Part shown: positions 25,285-34,269 of the stretch, in pieces | Position numbering within the stretch: the stretch's first letter is position 1 | Layout: each line of letters starts with the position of its first letter | Assembly: GCF_037038585.1 (NCBI RefSeq) | Contig: NW_027288588.1 | Span: 496,001-560,000 of the forward strand | DNA length: 64,000 bases | Reading direction: 5' to 3' | DNA from: Patagioenas fasciata | Lineage: Eukaryota > Chordata > Aves > Columbiformes > Columbidae | Made by a program: the position numbers and the translations under genes | The notes under the pieces: model-generated | Seen by the model: the letters and a program-made list of their open reading frames with translations, nothing else | What the model was told of the DNA's origin: nothing | Databases searched by the model: none

Positions 25285-27641
25285 GAGATTTTTAATGTAC
25301 GGTGTGCACGCTCAATAATTGCTTGGCCAGTAGAATTATAAGGGATTCCAAACAGGTGCTGTACCTTCCACTGGGTGAGGAAGGCTGCAAGTCTGTCAGA
25401 GTGGTATGCAGGACCATTATCTGTTTTGATTTGTGTAGGGACACCCATGACAGCAAAAGCTTGTAGTAAATGACGTTTTACTGCCTTTGCATTTGCTGAG
25501 GTCAAGGCTGTAGCCCACAGCGGTCCTGAACAGGTATCTATGGAGACATGAATGTACTTTTGTCGGCCAAATGGTGCAAATTCAGTAATATCAGTTTGCC
25601 ATAACTGACCTGGCTGCAAGCCCCGAGGATTTACTCCCTTTTGTTGGAGAGGGACTATGCGGGCACAATCAGGACAAGCTGCGATAATGGCTCGAGCTTG
25701 TTCCTTTGTAATTGTAAACTGCTTTCGGAGTGCTGCTGAGGATTGATGAAAGAATTCGTGAGCTTGTCTGGCTTGTTCAAAAGGGGATATATCTGCTACT
25801 GCCACAAGTTTGTCTATGGTGCTGTTTCCCTCTACTAGACCACCTGGTATGTTAGTATGGCTTTTTATATGCATGATAAATACTGGTGCTGTCCTATAAT
25901 CTAATACGTTCCACAAATCTAACAATGCTTCAAACAATAAGGAATTGGAAACTCGCTGCAAAAGTGCTCTATGTATTCTTTGTACAATTCCCACAACATA
26001 AAGAGAATCTGTTACCAGATTAACTGGAGAGTTATGCCATTTTTGCAATGCTGCTGTCACCGCTCGCAATTCTAAAATTTGAACCGATCCTTCAGCTATG
26101 ACAATCTGTGAATGCCACTGACCATTCTCAAACCATACAAAGCCTCCTTTGCATGAGCGACTACTCGCATCTGTGAAAATGGTTATAGCATCTAGTGGAT
26201 GCTCACTAAAAATTGACATAGGCTCTAAGGGGAGGTTGGTCTTAAATATAGGATGTGGTGGATAATGATTGTCCACCTGCACCGGAATCCGGGCAAGAGC
26301 TGAGGCAAGATCGTCATGTTTGAGAAGGATCTGTTCAAACAAATTGAGGGAAATAGGGATCACAATTTTAGCAACATATAGTCCAGACAATGTCAGAAAT
26401 CTGCTTAGTCCTTTCACTATCACTTGGGCAATGGCTTCCCACCTCTGAATGATGGTTTTTTGTTTTTGGCTGTTTAAAAATATCCATTCTAATATTACCA
26501 ATGGATCCTTTTCTTCCGTGCTCCACTGGGCCAAAAGTCCTGCCACTTCCTTATTGGTATTATAGACATAGAGAGTAACAGGCAATTCTGATCTTACCCG
26601 CTGAGCAGTATTCTGTGAAACTTTTCTTGCAATCTGCTCAAGCGCTTTCTGTGCTTCTGGTGTGAGGCACCGTGGTTCTTGGGGGTCTCGTCCCCCACGG
26701 AGGAGACTAAACAGCGGTTGCAAATCTGTATTTGTAATACCCACAACATTTCTTATCCACTGTAAGTCCCCTACTAACTTCATTGCATCGTGAAGGGTTG
26801 CTATCTTTGCTTTCACAGTAAGCTTCTGAGGTCTAATCATGGCCTGAGTTAGTTCATATCCTAAATATTTCCATGGTGCGGTTTGCTGTACCTTTTCTGG
26901 TGCCACAACCAGACCCCATTGACCTAATTGCTTTGTCAACTGAGTTATTATGTCCTTACTAATTTTCTCTTTATTGCACAAAAGGATATCATCCATATAA
27001 TGATAGATGATCATCTGAGGGTGTTGTTGCCTGAATGATTTTAAAGCCAAATCTACATACCATTGGCAAATAGTAGGAGAATTTTTCATTCCCTGAGGTA
27101 GCACTACCCAATGATATCTTTTTGTGGGAGCTTGATGATTAAGCACTGGAACAGTAAAGGCAAATTTTTCACAATCCTCTGGGTGTAAAGGAATCGTGAA
27201 AAAACAATCCTTCAGATCAATGACAGTTATATCCCAATCTTTTGGAAGCATGGTTGGGGTAGGAAGACCTGGTTGTAGTGCCCCCATATCTTTCATTACT
27301 GCATTAATTGCCCTGAGGTCCTGTAACAAACGCCACTTCCCTGATTTCTTCTGGATAGTAAAAACAGGTGTATTCCACGGGCTGGTGGAAGGGACCAAAT
27401 GTCGGAGACTGAGTTGCTCTTCAACCAGCTCCTCTAAATGTGCGAGCTTTTCTTTTGGTAATGGCCATTGATCCACCCAGACAGGATCATTTGTTTCCCA
27501 ACTCAGCTTCATACATGGCCGGGTGTCGCTCGCTGCAATGGCCATTATTAAAAAGGTGACTGCATAACTATTCCCCACTGAGACATCACATCCCTTCCCA
27601 ATAATGCAATTGTTGTGTTTAGAACATAAGGTCGTACCCAT
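25272..27641 (-). CDS. pol: ERV pol: reverse transcriptase, RNase H, integrase (3' frame break)
   Basis: The 789-codon open frame overlaps pro by about 90 bp in the -1 frame, implying a second ribosomal frameshift. The reverse transcriptase has the YMDD catalytic motif at about residues 215-218. RNase H follows with FTDASS and a later VTDSLYV. Integrase starts with an HHCC zinc site (HEFFHQSS...CPDCARI) and keeps the D, D and E residues of the catalytic triad (in TDITEF, TDNGPAY and the IIERAH stretch). The frame then fails near 25,285, and the C-terminal DNA-binding part lies in another frame (25284-24937). The enzyme set is otherwise complete, but full-length integrase cannot be made from this copy. 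Confidence 0.9.
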   Translation of the reverse strand: MGTTLCSKHNNCIIGKGCDVSVGNSYAVTFLIMAIAASDTRPCMKLSWETNDPVWVDQWPLPKEKLAHLEELVEEQLSLRHLVPSTSPWNTPVFTIQKKSGKWRLLQDLRAINAVMKDMGALQPGLPTPTMLPKDWDITVIDLKDCFFTIPLHPEDCEKFAFTVPVLNHQAPTKRYHWVVLPQGMKNSPTICQWYVDLALKSFRQQHPQMIIYHYMDDILLCNKEKISKDIITQLTKQLGQWGLVVAPEKVQQTAPWKYLGYELTQAMIRPQKLTVKAKIATLHDAMKLVGDLQWIRNVVGITNTDLQPLFSLLRGGRDPQEPRCLTPEAQKALEQIARKVSQNTAQRVRSELPVTLYVYNTNKEVAGLLAQWSTEEKDPLVILEWIFLNSQKQKTIIQRWEAIAQVIVKGLSRFLTLSGLYVAKIVIPISLNLFEQILLKHDDLASALARIPVQVDNHYPPHPIFKTNLPLEPMSIFSEHPLDAITIFTDASSRSCKGGFVWFENGQWHSQIVIAEGSVQILELRAVTAALQKWHNSPVNLVTDSLYVVGIVQRIHRALLQRVSNSLLFEALLDLWNVLDYRTAPVFIMHIKSHTNIPGGLVEGNSTIDKLVAVADISPFEQARQAHEFFHQSSAALRKQFTITKEQARAIIAACPDCARIVPLQQKGVNPRGLQPGQLWQTDITEFAPFGRQKYIHVSIDTCSGPLWATALTSANAKAVKRHLLQAFAVMGVPTQIKTDNGPAYHSDRLAAFLTQWKVQHLFGIPYNSTGQAIIERAHRTLKISCLF

Positions 27642-28267
27642 GCCTCTAAGCCCTCGCCCTCCTCCCTTATCTTAACCATATGTGTGCTGATGTGGGTGGG
27701 AGTGGCCCCCCCTATCCCCACTACCATGGTATTTACTGCTTCTAAAGGCCAACACAAAGGCCAGTCAGTGCGAGAGATAATCGTCACATCTGCGCCTGAA
27801 TCTAAAAGCATTCTTTTCCTCTTAATCTCACTGCCAGGCCCAATAATGGAAACTACCCTAGATGGTTTGTCCAAAGTCAGTTTTTCCGTGAAAGCAACCA
27901 CAGGGGCTCCAGTAGAACCAAAACCTTTCTGACCTCTTTCTGTATTTAAAGCCTTTGGAACACATGCGTTAAAAGGTACCAATTGTGCTATACGGGTCCC
28001 CTGTTTAATAGTCACAGGGGGTGTTAAGACTTGCAACATAATACCTATGGGTCCAACATAATCAGAGTCTATTAATCCTGGCAAAACAAACAACCCCTGT
28101 CTTGAAGCAGAAGAACGACCTATTAAAAGTGCACTCAATCCATACCCTAGGGGCCCTGTTACTGTAGATGGAACTACATGTACAGACCGGTCTGTTATTG
28201 TGACGTCTGTTCCCACGGCCAGATCGACGCCTGCGCTTCCTGAGGTTGCTGCCCTGAGCTCGGACAA
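27548..28267 (-). CDS. pro: ERV pro: dUTPase plus aspartic protease, open
   Basis: This frame overlaps the end of gag and is in the -1 frame, so it is read as a Gag-Pro fusion and needs no start of its own; the coordinate given is the frame opening. The first about 100 residues form a trimeric dUTPase: SGSAGVDLA near residues 9-17, and GRSSASRQGLFVLPGLID near 50-67. dUTPase removes dUTP to limit uracil in viral DNA. The second half is a retropepsin with the catalytic LLDSGAD at about 154-160, a hydrophobic flap region and LLGRD near the end. No stop or frameshift is seen. Placement of dUTPase in pro is typical of betaretroviruses. Confidence 0.9.
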   Translation of the reverse strand: MSELRAATSGSAGVDLAVGTDVTITDRSVHVVPSTVTGPLGYGLSALLIGRSSASRQGLFVLPGLIDSDYVGPIGIMLQVLTPPVTIKQGTRIAQLVPFNACVPKALNTERGQKGFGSTGAPVVAFTEKLTLDKPSRVVSIIGPGSEIKRKRMLLDSGADVTIISRTDWPLCWPLEAVNTMVVGIGGATPTHISTHMVKIREEGEGLEAWVRPYVLNTTIALLGRDVMSQWGIVMQSPF

Positions 28268-30483
28268 GCAACCATGGCTGTTCCCCCTCTCGGCTGGTAT
28301 TGTGGTGTCATCGCGCCCCAGCCCCTGGCGCTGGTCCTCCCGTTTCCCGGCAGCGGTGTCCCATCTTTTTTAAATCTTGATCGACACTCCACTACTCGGT
28401 GTCCATACTTATCACACCGACTGCACGTGCCATCAAAGCGCAAATTATTGAGAGGGGCTGGTGACTGACTAGTGCCATTACTAGGTCCCCCTCTCCGAGT
28501 ATACTGAGGGCAATTTCTTCTAATATGTCCTGTTTGTCCACAAGTAAAACATGCTAGGCCGCGAGAAGAAGGGCTTCGACCTTTCATTGCAGGCTTAAGT
28601 GCTGCAGCCAAGGCCGCAGCGTGGGCTTGAGCATGTATTTTTGCTTTTTCTACCTCCAGTTGCATAATTGGTACCCGTGTGCAAGCTTCCACCATCTCTG
28701 CTAAAGAAGCACTTTTTCCCAAACCGGCTAGTATCTGTTGGCATTGGGTGTTTGCATTCATCATAGCCAAATCTTTCCCCACAGCAGCTTTTGCCTCTGG
28801 AGTCAAGTTAGGACAGGCATCTATAGCTTCTTTCAAACGATCTACAAACTTCATATATGGTTCCCCAGGATCCTGCTTTATTGTAGAATAGGGTGGCACA
28901 GGGTTACCTATATTTGGCAATTCTTTCACTGCTGCCAAGGCAAGCCCTTGCGTTTGCTGCAAAATCCTTGGATGAAGTGCTGCCTGAGTAGCACCATCCG
29001 CATATTGCCCACGACCCAGTAACTGGTCCATGCTCGCTAACCGCAACGGATCATCAGCTGGTAAACGAACATTTTCTAATACTGCCAATTCCACTTTCCC
29101 CTGCCACGTGTCCAAGAACAGCAAATACCCCGTTGGAGGAAGCAATAACTCCATCAATGCCCTAATATCTGTTTGAGTTAGTACTTGCCCCTTGAAAAAT
29201 GAATTGATTAGCTGCATCACATGCTTATTATCCATACCATATTGCATAACTGCACTTTGCAATTGCTTAACCGTTTTCCAATCAAAAGGCGACCACTGCC
29301 TTTGTCCTCTATTATCTATGTGCACTGGCATTGCTGTAATACTACCAGGTAACATGATCCCTTCAATAGTTGCATCTCTGATTACCCCTTGCCAACGTTG
29401 CCCTGCATTATAAGAATGATCTCGAGGAATATCTCTACCCTGATGCACAGGGGCAGCACCCAAATTATCATTATTATCACTGCTATACAATTCCCTTGTG
29501 TTTCCCTGTGGATCAGTAAGTCGACGCATATTTGCAAACCGATCTGCTAACCCAGTCTCCAGCCCTTTTCCATATCGCGCTCTCAAATATTCATCTGCTT
29601 CTCTTACAGACCACATCCCATCTTCAACACATTGTCTAGCCCATTTTTGTATTCGCTCCCTTTTGATACGGAGCTCCTCCGGAGTGAGGTCTAATTCCAC
29701 CCCCTCCCTTTCCTGTTTTCCCCGTTTTTCACATTCCCTGCCAATTGCCTCCAGCCCGTCCTTAATTGCATCTGACGCCTTTTTATATGCTATTAACCGC
29801 GAAGTTTTACTGTTACCGCCATCTAGTCGTTTCATAGCTTCTAGAACTTCTTGCATCTGGCTCTCCTGCCGTCTCAGTAAGTCCTTCAGGCTCTGCACGT
29901 GGCTCTCCTCCTGGCAGTCAGGGCGATTCTGCGGTGCTCCGTCCTGGTGTTCCATCGGGTCCTCCGGCAAAGGCACGTCGGCTGGATTAACTTGTCCTGG
30001 CTTGTTGAAACTTGCCGGTTGCTGCCATTCGTTGTCGGAGCCAGGCAATGGCTCAACGGGCGCAGAGGGTAGAATTTGCTCTCCGCCCCAGAACTCCAGA
30101 TCTGATACGGGACATACCAGCGGTGTTGATTCTTCGGAGTTCTCGGAGGGTGGGCAGCTCGCAGCGGGCGGCTCCGAGGGGACGGCACACAGCTCCGGCT
30201 CCTCTGAGACTTCCTGCATCAGCTGCCTGACCTCCCGCCAGGGTCCGGCGAGATCGCAAGCCTCGCGGCTCCCCCTTGTAACCGCTTCCCATAGTTCGGT
30301 CCCTATGTCCTCCCATGTACCGGGAGAAAAAAATTCGTCCGTCGAACGAACACAGCCCTTACGCTGGGCGAATAGTAAAAGGCGCTCCACCGCGTCTTTT
30401 TCCAAAATTCTTCCTGTTCTTGCAGCCATCTGCAGAATACTTTTCACTATTATTTTTTCTTCCACGGATGCCGTGTTTCCCAT
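28195..30483 (-). CDS. gag: ERV gag polyprotein, open
   Basis: This is an uninterrupted 762-residue Gag. It starts with MG, a possible myristoylation signal for membrane targeting in a matrix domain. A PSAP late-domain motif, which recruits the ESCRT budding machinery, is at residues 139-142. The capsid major homology region lies about 535-554. Two CCHC zinc knuckles of the nucleocapsid are at about 645-658 (CFTCGQTGHIRRNC) and 687-700 (CSRCDKYGHRVVEC). The stop at 28197-28195 lies beyond the start of the pro frame, so pro would be made by -1 frameshifting in the roughly 70-bp overlap. The start is the first ATG after the primer-binding site. The length and domain order fit an intact betaretrovirus-like Gag. 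Confidence 0.9.
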   Translation of the reverse strand: MGNTASVEEKIIVKSILQMAARTGRILEKDAVERLLLFAQRKGCVRSTDEFFSPGTWEDIGTELWEAVTRGSREACDLAGPWREVRQLMQEVSEEPELCAVPSEPPAASCPPSENSEESTPLVCPVSDLEFWGGEQILPSAPVEPLPGSDNEWQQPASFNKPGQVNPADVPLPEDPMEHQDGAPQNRPDCQEESHVQSLKDLLRRQESQMQEVLEAMKRLDGGNSKTSRLIAYKKASDAIKDGLEAIGRECEKRGKQEREGVELDLTPEELRIKRERIQKWARQCVEDGMWSVREADEYLRARYGKGLETGLADRFANMRRLTDPQGNTRELYSSDNNDNLGAAPVHQGRDIPRDHSYNAGQRWQGVIRDATIEGIMLPGSITAMPVHIDNRGQRQWSPFDWKTVKQLQSAVMQYGMDNKHVMQLINSFFKGQVLTQTDIRALMELLLPPTGYLLFLDTWQGKVELAVLENVRLPADDPLRLASMDQLLGRGQYADGATQAALHPRILQQTQGLALAAVKELPNIGNPVPPYSTIKQDPGEPYMKFVDRLKEAIDACPNLTPEAKAAVGKDLAMMNANTQCQQILAGLGKSASLAEMVEACTRVPIMQLEVEKAKIHAQAHAAALAAALKPAMKGRSPSSRGLACFTCGQTGHIRRNCPQYTRRGGPSNGTSQSPAPLNNLRFDGTCSRCDKYGHRVVECRSRFKKDGTPLPGNGRTSARGWGAMTPQYQPRGGTAMVACPSSGQQPQEAQASIWPWEQTSQ

Positions 30484-30597
30484 GCCACCTGCTTCTTCGT
30501 AGGCCTACTTTCCGCTATGATTGAGCGCTGGGCTGGTGTCGCCCCCAGGTGGCGTCCTCGCGTCTTCACTTCCGGCGATCTTGCTTCGATACGAAGT

Positions 30598-30615
30598 ATC
30601 ACGTCGGGGTCACCA
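30598..30615 (-). promoter_or_regulatory. Primer-binding site, tRNA-Trp type
   Basis: The 18 bases that begin TGGTGACCCC three bases inside the 5' LTR would pair with the 3' end of tRNA-Trp, the primer known for avian alpharetroviruses. Its position directly after the LTR is right for a primer-binding site. Confidence 0.8.
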
Positions 30616-30618
30616 AAG

Positions 30619-30946
30619 TGTTGCTTTATCCGTGCGAGCCACGGAACCTTACACACCAATGTGATGTTCACAGAGTTCGCTTTATTGTCGGACCGGGCTG
30701 GCTTTATAGCAAAGCTGCCCTGTCCACGCGCCTTACAACAACGTGATTGGTTGTAACTCGTGCTATACAATAACACGATAGGCTGCATGTACCGTCCACG
30801 CGCTCTGCACGCATGTGTCCGGCGATTGCTCACTCATTATTACCTTCTAATGGTGCTCCTTCAGTCTCTTTTGTCTCTGGCTTCACCTCTCAGCCAGGCT
30901 GGGGACAACCCCATCCCCCTGGGGCGGGGGGGGCTCTGCCACTACA
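30619..30946 (-). repeat. 5' LTR of the provirus
   Basis: A 328-bp direct repeat of 24252-24579, starting TGTAGTGG and ending AGCAACA on minus, i.e. with TG...CA ends. AATAAAG near 30,686 (minus) is a likely poly(A) signal, and a GCTATAAA TATA-like box lies near 30,705. Only about 10 substitutions separate it from the 3' copy. Confidence 0.92.
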
Positions 30947-31882
30947 GGTGAGCTGTGGCCAAGTCCCAGGAAGGGACAGGGCTGGAGCCAGAGCCTTGTT
31001 GGGGACAGGGACACTGGGACCCACCATGTGGGATCAGCTCTACAGGGCAGGACCCGGGTTGTCTGGGAGGGCACAGTGACCCCGGACAGGGACAGGTGAG
31101 AGCCAGGGCAGGGGATGTTCCCTCTGCTCTGTTCTCAGCTGTGGCTGCAGACTGGACCAGTTGGGGGCTGGCGGTGCAAGGGAAATGGGGTGGGCTGGAG
31201 CTGGGCACTGACACCACCCCAGCACTTCCCCCAAGCCCAGCCCTCCTCTCCCAGAGCCCAGGATTCACCAGTGCTCCCCATTGGCAGCGCCACCAGTGAC
31301 TGAGGATCCCGGTCACCAGCTGTCCACATTGCTCCAGCTGTCCTCCCACCTCCCAGAGTTCCCTAATCCTGGGGTCCCTGGTGCCCCAAGAAGAGGAGTG
31401 ACTCCCAGCCCCTCATTTATTTAAGGGGCTGGAAAGGGCTCAGAGATAATTGTGCTTAGAGACCCCAGATTTGAGGCTGGTGTCATCTCTAGGGGGGGTT
31501 CCATAGGGAAAGACTGGCCTGGGAGTTGAGGGGCACTGGGAGATGGTGGTGCTGGGAGGTGAGGGGCACTGGCAGGTGGGGGGATCAGGCTTTTGGGGTT
31601 GTTGCAGGATGGTTTCGAGTTGGAGCAGTGGGTCATCACCATAGGGTGTCTGGCTGTCAGGGACACACTGCTGTCCCCCCTCACCACTGTGGATGCCCGG
31701 GCCCTTCCCCGTGCAGCTGCCCCATGCAGGAAGCGGCACTGATGCCAGGGAAGGCAGCTGGATCAGTGCTCAAGGCGGGAGTGACTCTGTGCCAAGGCTG
31801 GGTTGCCAGGGCGGGTGTCTCTGCCAAGCTTTGCCCTGGGGGCTGGAGGCGTGGGGAGGGGCAAGGAGTCGTCCTGGGAGGG

Positions 31883-31888
31883 ATAAAG
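31883..31888 (+). promoter_or_regulatory. TATA-like box of the small secreted-peptide gene
   Basis: A GGATAAAGG sequence lies 53-58 bp before the ATG at 31941. Transcription would start near 31,913 and leave a short 5' leader. It is a TATA variant, so support is moderate. Confidence 0.4.
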
Positions 31889-31940
31889 GTGCCCTCACCT
31901 TTTCTGGCATCACCCAGGACTCGCTGCACCGCAGAGGAAG

Positions 31941-33862
31941 ATGAAGGTCGCAGTGCTCAGCGTGGCCCTGCTCTTCACCATCCTGCTGTGCACCCCAGAG
32001 GATGCGCAGGTGAGGCTCCAGTGAGGGCCCCTCCCGGTTTCTTGTCTTGGTGCCCCCACACCCCTCTTCTTTGGGCCTCCCCATTCCATCCTTTAAGACC
32101 CCTCAGGTATCTCCTCCTCAGGATCTCCTCTGTGTCCTATAGAGGGTCCCCAAATGCTCTCCCTTTGATGGATGCCAATGCCTTTCTTTCCATCTTTCCA
32201 CTCCGTCCTTTGCCTTTCACCCTGTCCACTGCGGTAGTGCCCCCAGATCCCCCTCCTTGAACACCCCCTCCCAAACACTTTCCCGATCCCCGTGTTTTGT
32301 TCCTCTGCTGTCCTCTTCCTCCTGCCCCCACCAACAACCTCACCTGAATTCCCCATGTCCCCTCCCCTTGAATTCTTTACCCCTCACTTGCATCCCATGC
32401 AGTCCTGTCCCTCCAGCACCCCCAGCCCGGTCCCTTGGGTTCTGCGAGTTCACAACAGTGCCCTGCCTCTGGGTCCCCCCCAGCCACCGTCCTCCTTGGA
32501 GGCCCCAAATTCCCATGTTATCCTTTTCTCCAACCCAAGCCCTGGTCCGCCATGAACAGGTATCCCAGGTGAAACTTGGAGGAATGAGGTTGGGGGGAGC
32601 AGAAGGGATTTTCACGCTCAGATGAGGGAGAATCCAGGGGCCTGGGTGGGGCTGGGGACACCTGTGCCCCACCCACAGCCCCATTTGTCTCCAACCCAGA
32701 GCAACCCCTTTCTCTTCTTTCATAGGCATTTCCAGGAACACTGCTGGAAGCAAGTGGAGGGTCTCTCCTGCATGTGAGTAGTGGGGCGGACTTGGAGGAC
32801 ATCCAGTCTGGGAACTGGAGGGCACCTTGGTCCTCCCCTCCCTTGCTCAGGCTGGGACATCCCAGTGACCAGTGAGGTCTCATGGTCTCTCTACAGCAGG
32901 GACTCAAACTGGGGCGAGTGAAGAGGGCTGCGGTAGGTGTCACAAGTTCTGCTGCCCCACACCCTCCCTCCTACGGCCACGAAACTCCAGGGCATCCCAG
33001 TGTTCCCCAGAACATGCCAGTGTGCCCCAGTACACTCCCATGCACCCCCTGCAGCCCCACAGAACATCCCTGCTCCCCAGTGTTTTCCCAGGGATGCCCC
33101 ATTGCCCAGGGCTCCCATTGCATTCCCTTCCATCCCATCACAACCCACTACAGCCCAGTGCACCCCACGATACCCCAGGACACAGCCCCTTCCCCAGGAC
33201 CTCCACTGCTTTCTGTGCCCCACCACACAAGCTCACGCACCCCATTTTCCCTGGAGTCACCTTCCCAAGGACCCCATCGCTTTCCCCTGCCTCCCAGTGC
33301 ACCCAAGTGTGTCCCTCACCCAACCTTTCTCCCCAGCTCCCTCTGTCTCTCAGGGTGGATGATGTTTTGCAGCAGAAACACCAGGTTCCAGATCTTCCAG
33401 ATGCTGAAGTGCTAGTGCACCCATCTCCTCCATTGCTGGTGAGCAGCATCAGGGCATCTCCAGCCCCACAAAGGGTCCTGGGTGGGCAGAACGTGGATCT
33501 AGAAGCAAACAGAGGAGACTGTCCATGCCCTGTGTCCCAGGCCATGCTGGACAGAGCTGCCCCCATGACTTTTGTTGCACCCAGTGGGGCTCTACGGACC
33601 CAGAGGGTCACCGTGCAGGCCAGGCTGGGGCTCTGGGACCTTACAGACCCCAAGGATCACCCTGAGGGCTGGGCAGGGTTCTGGGAGATGTAGGGGCATC
33701 TGGGGCTAATGACACACTGGCCAAGGAGCTCTGGGTGCCACGTGGATCTCAGGAGAACCAAGTCTTGTCCTGGGCTGATTGAGGGCTCCAACTCTTCTCT
33801 CCTTCCCTGGGTCTCTGCAGAGAGAGACGGTGGGGAGAAGCCTCCCCTCGTGTCCCAGCTGA
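31941..33862 (+). CDS. Small secreted prepropeptide, five exons (unrecognised)
   Basis: The proposed exons are 31941-32009, 32726-32773, 32897-32932, 33337-33438 and 33821-33862. All junctions are GT-AG and all in phase 0, giving 98 residues and a TGA stop. Exon 1 is a textbook signal peptide (MKVAVLSVALLFTILLC, then TPEDAQ). Exon 2 gives AFPGTLLEASGGSLLH. Exon 3 ends in RVKRAA, a furin-type cleavage site, which would release a roughly 48-residue peptide beginning near ALPLSLRVDDVLQQK and containing one cysteine. The architecture recalls small secreted hormones or matrix peptides, but I recognise no family; it lacks the Gla domain of osteocalcin or MGP and a defensin cysteine pattern. Exon 1 is the best supported part, and exon 5 is chosen by phase only. 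It could be a decayed gene. Confidence 0.45.
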
Positions 33863-34014
33863 CACTGGAGGTCTCATTTTGGGCTCTGATTTCAGAACTG
33901 AAACTGATGGCGACAGCCGTGTCCTGTCCCCCTCCAGCGGCATGAGGAGATGAGCATCCCTGGATGACCCCATCTGATCCCCTGGGAGCCCTGGGCCATT
34001 TCCCTCTCCTAATC

Positions 34015-34020
34015 AGTAAA
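34015..34020 (+). terminator. Possible poly(A) signal (AGTAAA)
   Basis: AGTAAA, a known variant of AATAAA, lies about 150 bp after the proposed stop of the small secreted-peptide gene. Confidence 0.3.
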
Positions 34021-34269
34021 TCCCTTCAGCAAAGCTACGCCTGCGTGTGGATGTGTGTGTCCGTGTCCATGCTCCCACTGCTGTGCCAGCACTCGGACAC
34101 CTGGGTCCTCTCTGGCCACACCATGGCCATGAGCAGAGTGACTGAGGGAGCCCAGACACCTGGGGTGTCACTGTAAACGACACCTCCTTCCCACCTGCCA
34201 TGTGCCCCCAGATTCGGGCAGATTAGGGGAAAGTGGAGTGTTCCCCCATGAGGCTGGAGGAGGCTGGTT

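Larger units (their letters stand above)
24252..30946 (-). mobile_element. ERV-K type provirus (betaretrovirus-like), gag-pro-pol, no env
   Basis: A 6.7-kb provirus reads right to left: 5' LTR 30946-30619, primer-binding site, gag 30483-28195, pro 28267-27548, pol 27641-25272 with a displaced integrase tail 25284-24937, about 340 bp without genes, polypurine tract, 3' LTR 24579-24252. Gag, pro and pol sit in three successive -1 frames with overlaps, the arrangement that uses two ribosomal frameshifts in betaretroviruses. A dUTPase domain in pro supports the same group. By my count the two LTRs differ at about 10 of 328 positions, so the insertion is fairly recent. It lacks env and has a frame break in integrase, so it is not replication-competent as it stands. 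Confidence 0.93.

Noticed and set aside
29498..30502. A 334-codon plus-strand frame opposite gag
   Set aside because: It is the antisense shadow of the open gag frame, with no start context or domain.
32340..32943. Minus-strand frames of 140-160 codons
   Set aside because: They are antisense to introns and exons of the candidate secreted gene and show no domain.
31526..33693. Long plus-strand frames around the small secreted gene (244 and 273 codons)
   Set aside because: They run through introns with C-rich simple sequence and ignore the good splice sites. A stretch with GCGRCHKFCC near 32,930 looked hepcidin-like for a moment but is out of phase with the signal-peptide exon and lacks the rest of the cysteine pattern.
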